The notes beneath the pieces are model-generated. The model worked only from the letters and a program-made list of their open reading frames with translations. It was not told the origin of the DNA and ran no database searches. A program made the position numbers and the translations under genes. Below are positions 59,881-64,000 of a stretch of 64,000 nt of DNA, piece after piece. How positions within the stretch are numbered: the stretch's first letter is position 1; each line of letters opens with the position of its first letter. Source of the stretch: Congeria kusceri (lineage: Eukaryota; Mollusca; Bivalvia; Myida; Dreissenidae); the NCBI GenBank assembly GCA_027627225.1, contig CM051030.1:6544501-6608500 (forward strand), read 5' to 3'.

Positions 59881-61386
59881 TAATAGTCTCTTAGACCATT
59901 CTCATCATTTCGCCGATACATAATTTTCAGATGTTTTTTACAGCGGTAGATCTCGTCAAAAGTCCTCAGTGGAACAGGCCCAAGTTTACACAATGAACAG
60001 TATTTTAAATTATCCAACAGAACACCAACTCACCCAACGTCCCGCTCTCCACCCATCTCGACTGACTATTTTTCCAAGTTTTTGGTGTGAATGAATGTTA
60101 TTTCACAGCTAGGAGCACGTATCTCCTTTACGCAGATATGTTTTTATATACGAATAATTATGTTCAATAATACTAATAATCCTTGGACGTTTATTTATAA
60201 CTATTTAACTTAAGTGTAATAAAATACACCAGAAATATCGCGAAAATGTCATGATTAAATGTAAACAGAAATTCCCAACAATGACGTCATTTGAAGGTAT
60301 TCCCCATGTCAGAGTACCTTGTTTTTCTTCAAACTACATTTTTACTTTCATCTTTAAAGACAAATAAGCATTTATTTCACACATTTAATTGAAAAAAACT
60401 CAACATTCGAAAAGTAATGTTTATTTCACGAAAATAATTTCTGTTTCGGATCAGATCGATTAGATTTACGGTTAGTGGCGAATGGGCTGAAGTTAACCGA
60501 TATTTCGCGAGTATTTCCGAAGTCATTAGGATCTTTCTTCCTTAATAACAATGTATAAAATAGTTGAAATACATACCTCCTATGTTTCTTTTGTAGACAT
60601 GATTTGATAAAAGTATTTGTAATCCAAGTGTTTGCTTCAATACCTGATACTGAAAAAGTATATTTTGTACAAAAAGTAATACTACGACTCTGCCTTATTT
60701 CTTTTTTCACTCGTTTGCAAAAATGTGTTAAATAAAGTTTTGTTTTGGAAAAGACAAAAGTTATTTGAAATAAATATTTCATGGGTATTCCACGACTGTA
60801 ACATCTGTGTTGCACTTAAACATTTTATGTGTCCTGTACCCCACAATAGATGTTTGGAATTTAATTTAATAACAGTACAGAACTTAACTGTACATGAATG
60901 TTGTATTGAAGTAAGAAATTTATGAATATGATTCTTACTTCTTCAGATTTTTTCAAAAATGTTAACATCTGGTTTTGCACCACATGTGGGCCGTTAGACC
61001 AGAAAAATGGTCTGTGAACTCATAATGGATCAAAAATCAATTTGTAAGTGAATTAAAGCCTCTTAAATGCACAATTGTTTTCTGTCTGTTTTCTTTATGA
61101 TAGCTATCTGTCAGGGCCCCAGGTTCAGTGTCGTAAATGTTTTAAAACAAAGTGCTTTTGAAATATCAATAATGTGAACATGTGATACAATCTTGGGTGT
61201 AGGCCATTTCATTTGTTGTTTTAAAACAGTTAAAACAGAAAAATAAAATTGCATTAGTTACATTGATGTATTTTAAGTTACATTACGATTTGTTTTGTTT
61301 GTTTTTTGGAAAAACAAGAATGTACTTGCATTATTTACTTGTATTGGTTAAGAAAAACATGCCTGCAGGGTCTATACAAACATCGT
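59881..61386. other. AT-rich stretch, no gene recognised
   Basis: A 129-codon minus-strand frame (60815-60426) and a divergent plus-strand frame (60725-60925) are the longest here. Neither shows a known domain, splice signals in register, or a composition shift. Confidence 0.4.
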
Positions 61387-61394
61387 AAGACATT

Positions 61395-61837
61395 TAGAGC
61401 TGCAACGATTCTTTCTATGCATCGATCAATTGATGTCCCGATGCAGTTGTCGATATTAAACCAAATAATTTTGATTTGATTCATTTCATATATTTATAGA
61501 TGATTTGTAATAAAACTTTTCATTACAATTATGGTTTTGTGTACATTAATCATGTAAATTGATCATGGCATCATGGTTGCTGAACTAGGTATCTTAAACA
61601 CTATCACTATTTTCCACTGTTCTTATTTCATAAATTATATTACAATATAAGGCACAGACGTTCACATTAACCAATACAGTGACATTAAATCTTTCCTATA
61701 TTACAGGTCATAACTCATGAATCAGCAAAAATATGCCCATGTCAAGCAAAAATTAATCGAATCAAAATATTCAACTAAATGATATTTGAAATCGAAATCG
61801 ATTCCAATCGAGCCATTGCTGAATGGTTGCAGCCCTT
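61395..61837. mobile_element. hAT-like MITE with GAGCTGCAACGATT end
   Basis: The left end TAGAGCTGCAACGATT and the right end GAATGGTTGCAGCCCTT are inverse. The flanks AAGACATT and AAGACATG (61387-61394, 61838-61845) match 7/8, the length of a hAT target duplication. The subterminal region has ATCGATCAATTGATG and ATCGAAATCGATTCC words. Confidence 0.75.
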
Positions 61838-61851
61838 AAGACATGTACTGG

Positions 61852-62585
61852 TTGAAGCGATACGATGCTACATTAGATCATCGGCCATATTCCAATAACG
61901 TCTAAACGATACGATGCTACATTAGATCATCGGCCATATTCCAATAACGTCTAAACGATACGATGCTACATTAGATCATCGGCCATATTCCAATAACATC
62001 TTAAGTGACGATGCTACATTAGATCATCGGCCATATTCCAATAACGTCTAAACGATACGATGCTACATTAGATCATCGGCCATATTCCAATAACGTCTTA
62101 AGTGACGATGCTACATTAGATCATCGGCCATATTCCAATAACATCTTAACGATACGATGCTACATTAGATCATCGGCCATATTCCAATAACGTCTAAACG
62201 ATACGATGCTACATTAGATCATCGGCCATATTCCAATAACATCTTAAGTGACGATGCTACATTAGATCATCGGCCATATTCCAATAACGTCTTAAGTGAC
62301 GATGCTACATTAGATCATCGGCCATATTCCAATAACGTCTAAACGATACGATGCTACATTAGATCATCGGCCATATTCCAATAACGTCTAAACGATACGA
62401 TGCTACATTAGATCATCGGCCATATTCCAATAACGTCTAAACGATACGATGCTACATTAGATCATCGGCCATATTCCAATAACGTCTTAAGTGACGATGC
62501 TACATTAGATCATCGGCCATATTCCAATAAATTCTTAAGTGACGATGCTACATTAGATCATCGGCCATATTCCAATAACGTCTTC
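61852..62585. repeat. 48-bp minisatellite, 15 units in two junction types
   Basis: A constant core, GATGCTACATTAGATCATCGGCCATATTCCAATAA, is joined by one of two linkers: type A CGTCTAAACGATAC or type B CGTCTTAAGTGAC. The order is AAABABAABBAAABB (one A has TTAACGATAC). The cores are virtually identical. Confidence 0.96.
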
Positions 62586-62820
62586 AGTGTTTCTTAAAAT
62601 ATTGTCACTTAAGTTAAACATTTCAAAATGTTACATTTTCAAAACTACATATAAATTTGTGAATCGTTTTGTGTTTATATGAACAAACGATACAATTATA
62701 GGTGATCATTAATAAACACTTAGGACGATGCACTGTACAGAGGAAAGAAAAAGTTAAATAAAATGTTGATTTTAAGGTTAAGAATAAGGTATTACTTAAG
62801 ACGTTATTGGAATACGACCC

Positions 62821-63546
62821 CAGGGCCCGTATTCACGAAGCTTCTTAGTACGAACTTAAAACACACTATTATGTGAAGTTGGAATAATACGTCAAATATA
62901 GAATAAACTGTTTTATTACAGCAATGTTTTATATGCAGTTTACCATTCGTAATTTAAGAATTTTGCGGAGTAATAAGTGTAATAGACACCTACGTATATA
63001 ACTGCATCAGTAAAATTGATTTAAACACAAAACTGTCTACTTGTATGCATTTACAAAATTTTCACAAAAAAATTGAACTGTGTCCATGCGTGCATGAACA
63101 CAGTTTATAAATAGATCTACAGTAAAAATGATCATGACACATTCAGTTTTAATGAAAAAGTCATGGAAAAAAAAGATAATTATACCAAAAGTATTGACAT
63201 AATATAACAAACATTCAAAAACAGCATGAAATGCTCAGTTTTGTGTGAAAAAATAACAAAAATTATGTCCATTCTATGATTGATGTCTTATTCTAACTTG
63301 ACATAATACAGTGTTTTAAGTAAATCCCTTAAATTGATAAAATTCCTTAAGTCTTTGGCTGTTTCATGTATAGGTCTTTTTACGTTGAAATGTTGTTAAC
63401 TTGTAAATATTGCTTATATGTTTATTATTGCAGCCTTGTTTGTATAGAAATCATTGGATTCACATAGAAAACTTGATCTGAACTTTTCATTCGAGTACAA
63501 CTTAAGTTAAGATTTCCCTTAGGAGCTTTGCAAATACCAGCCCAGG
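62821..63546. mobile_element. MITE, GGCCCGTATTCAC-ended family, copy 3
   Basis: Left CAGGGCCCGTATTCACGAAG and CTTCTTAGTACGAACTTAA; right TTAAGTTAAGATTTCCCTTAGG and AGCTTTGCAAATACCAGCCC. The inverse ends are degenerate. The 726-bp interior is AT-rich and non-coding. Confidence 0.55.
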
Positions 63547-64000
63547 GTTAGAAATGGCCTATAAAACACAGTGGTAATATTTTGCGAGTTACTTTTGTGT
63601 CAACTAGCAAAATGGCAAATTTAACTTGCAAAAACACATTTATTTCATGTGAAATGATGAATACTGGTATATTGCCCCAAACTATGACTATATCAGTGTT
63701 TTGTTTTTGTTTTTCATATGAAAAGGTCTTTTGTTGCTGCATACAGTACCTACCAAACTTACTTTAAAAGAAAAAAAGAGCAAAAAGAGAAAGAAAAACT
63801 AAGTGCTTCAGTTCAACAATTGAAAGCGTTGAAAGCCAAGAGAGTTCAGAAACCGTTAGTTTTAAAACTAAATGTGGCAAACAAACAGTTCAGCAAAAGA
63901 AAGCAATAGGACTTGTTCAGTAGGAAAAAATGGAAAAGAATTAAGAGTTCATAGATGTGTATGACTGAAGCTGATTAGTTAAACAGTGTACATTATGTTA
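63547..64000. other. Lys-rich short frame, unassigned
   Basis: 63718-63909 (+) reads a 63-residue Lys-rich peptide (YFKRKKEQKEKEKLSASVQQ, LKALKAKRVQKP). Composition is AT-driven and no family was recognised. Could be an exon edge or noise. Confidence 0.2.

Noticed and set aside
60426..60815. 129-codon minus-strand frame
   Set aside because: No domain, no matching splice sites, AT-rich composition like the surroundings. Kept only as a note.
63718..63909. Lys-rich 63-codon frame near the right edge
   Set aside because: Could be an exon edge, but Lys richness follows from A-rich DNA and no family was recognised.

Overview
This is a eukaryotic, AT-rich, intron-rich and very repeat-rich stretch of genome. 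Three things suggest a heterodont bivalve mollusc, with Dreissena or a close relative as my best guess. One is the palindromic 240-bp element at 29886-30126. The second is the set of long elements built from TGACCTTGACC-type or 'gcccctggggtc' repeats. The third is the AGCTCACCTGAG-ended element at 58159-59880. The species is an inference; the eukaryotic, mollusc-like character rests on the repeats and on the gene structures.

Protein-coding content is small. (1) 8000-8974, + strand: a GC-rich, disordered, highly charged protein of unknown function with a likely splice acceptor just before its start. (2) 17056-29376, + strand: ten consecutive exons of a VWA7-type secreted protein. They have a signal peptide, canonical GT/AG junctions with matching phases, and the DTTGSMG metal-binding motif of a von Willebrand factor A domain. 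The reading frame joins cleanly to 465 codons, but the C-terminal half is not visible. (3) 37683-33466, - strand: a complete three-exon ubiquitin-ribosomal protein eL40 fusion gene (UBA52), 128 codons, with a poly(A) signal. (4) 46198-46444, + strand: the first coding exon of a claudin/PMP22-like four-helix membrane protein. (5) 12045-12164, + strand: a short histone H2B-like fragment, probably dead. (6) 47985-48300, - strand: a broken transposase-type zinc-finger fragment inside a transposon.

The rest is mobile DNA and tandem arrays. Minisatellites sit at 2356-3057 (37 bp), 10885-11635 (37 bp), 12423-12912 (49 bp), 13405-15995 (53 bp), 19850-21490 (41 bp), 25035-26929 (38 bp) and 61852-62585 (48 bp). 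Terminal-inverted-repeat elements are frequent, and several have exact or near-exact target-site duplications that I could read directly (6703-7867, 47923-48663, 52259-52639, 55354-55719, 61395-61837). Others are nested or abutting (39321-42241; 33957-35478).

The most unusual signal is in the VWA7-like gene. At three splice sites (exon 4 donor, exon 10 acceptor, exon 10 donor) the junction itself, exon edge plus intron edge, has been tandemly multiplied. At a fourth (exon 8 acceptor) the acceptor matches the unit of a roughly 50-copy intronic satellite whose every unit carries a TTCAG-type acceptor. The gene therefore carries ladders of duplicate donor and acceptor sites, one of which would add exactly 18 in-frame codons.
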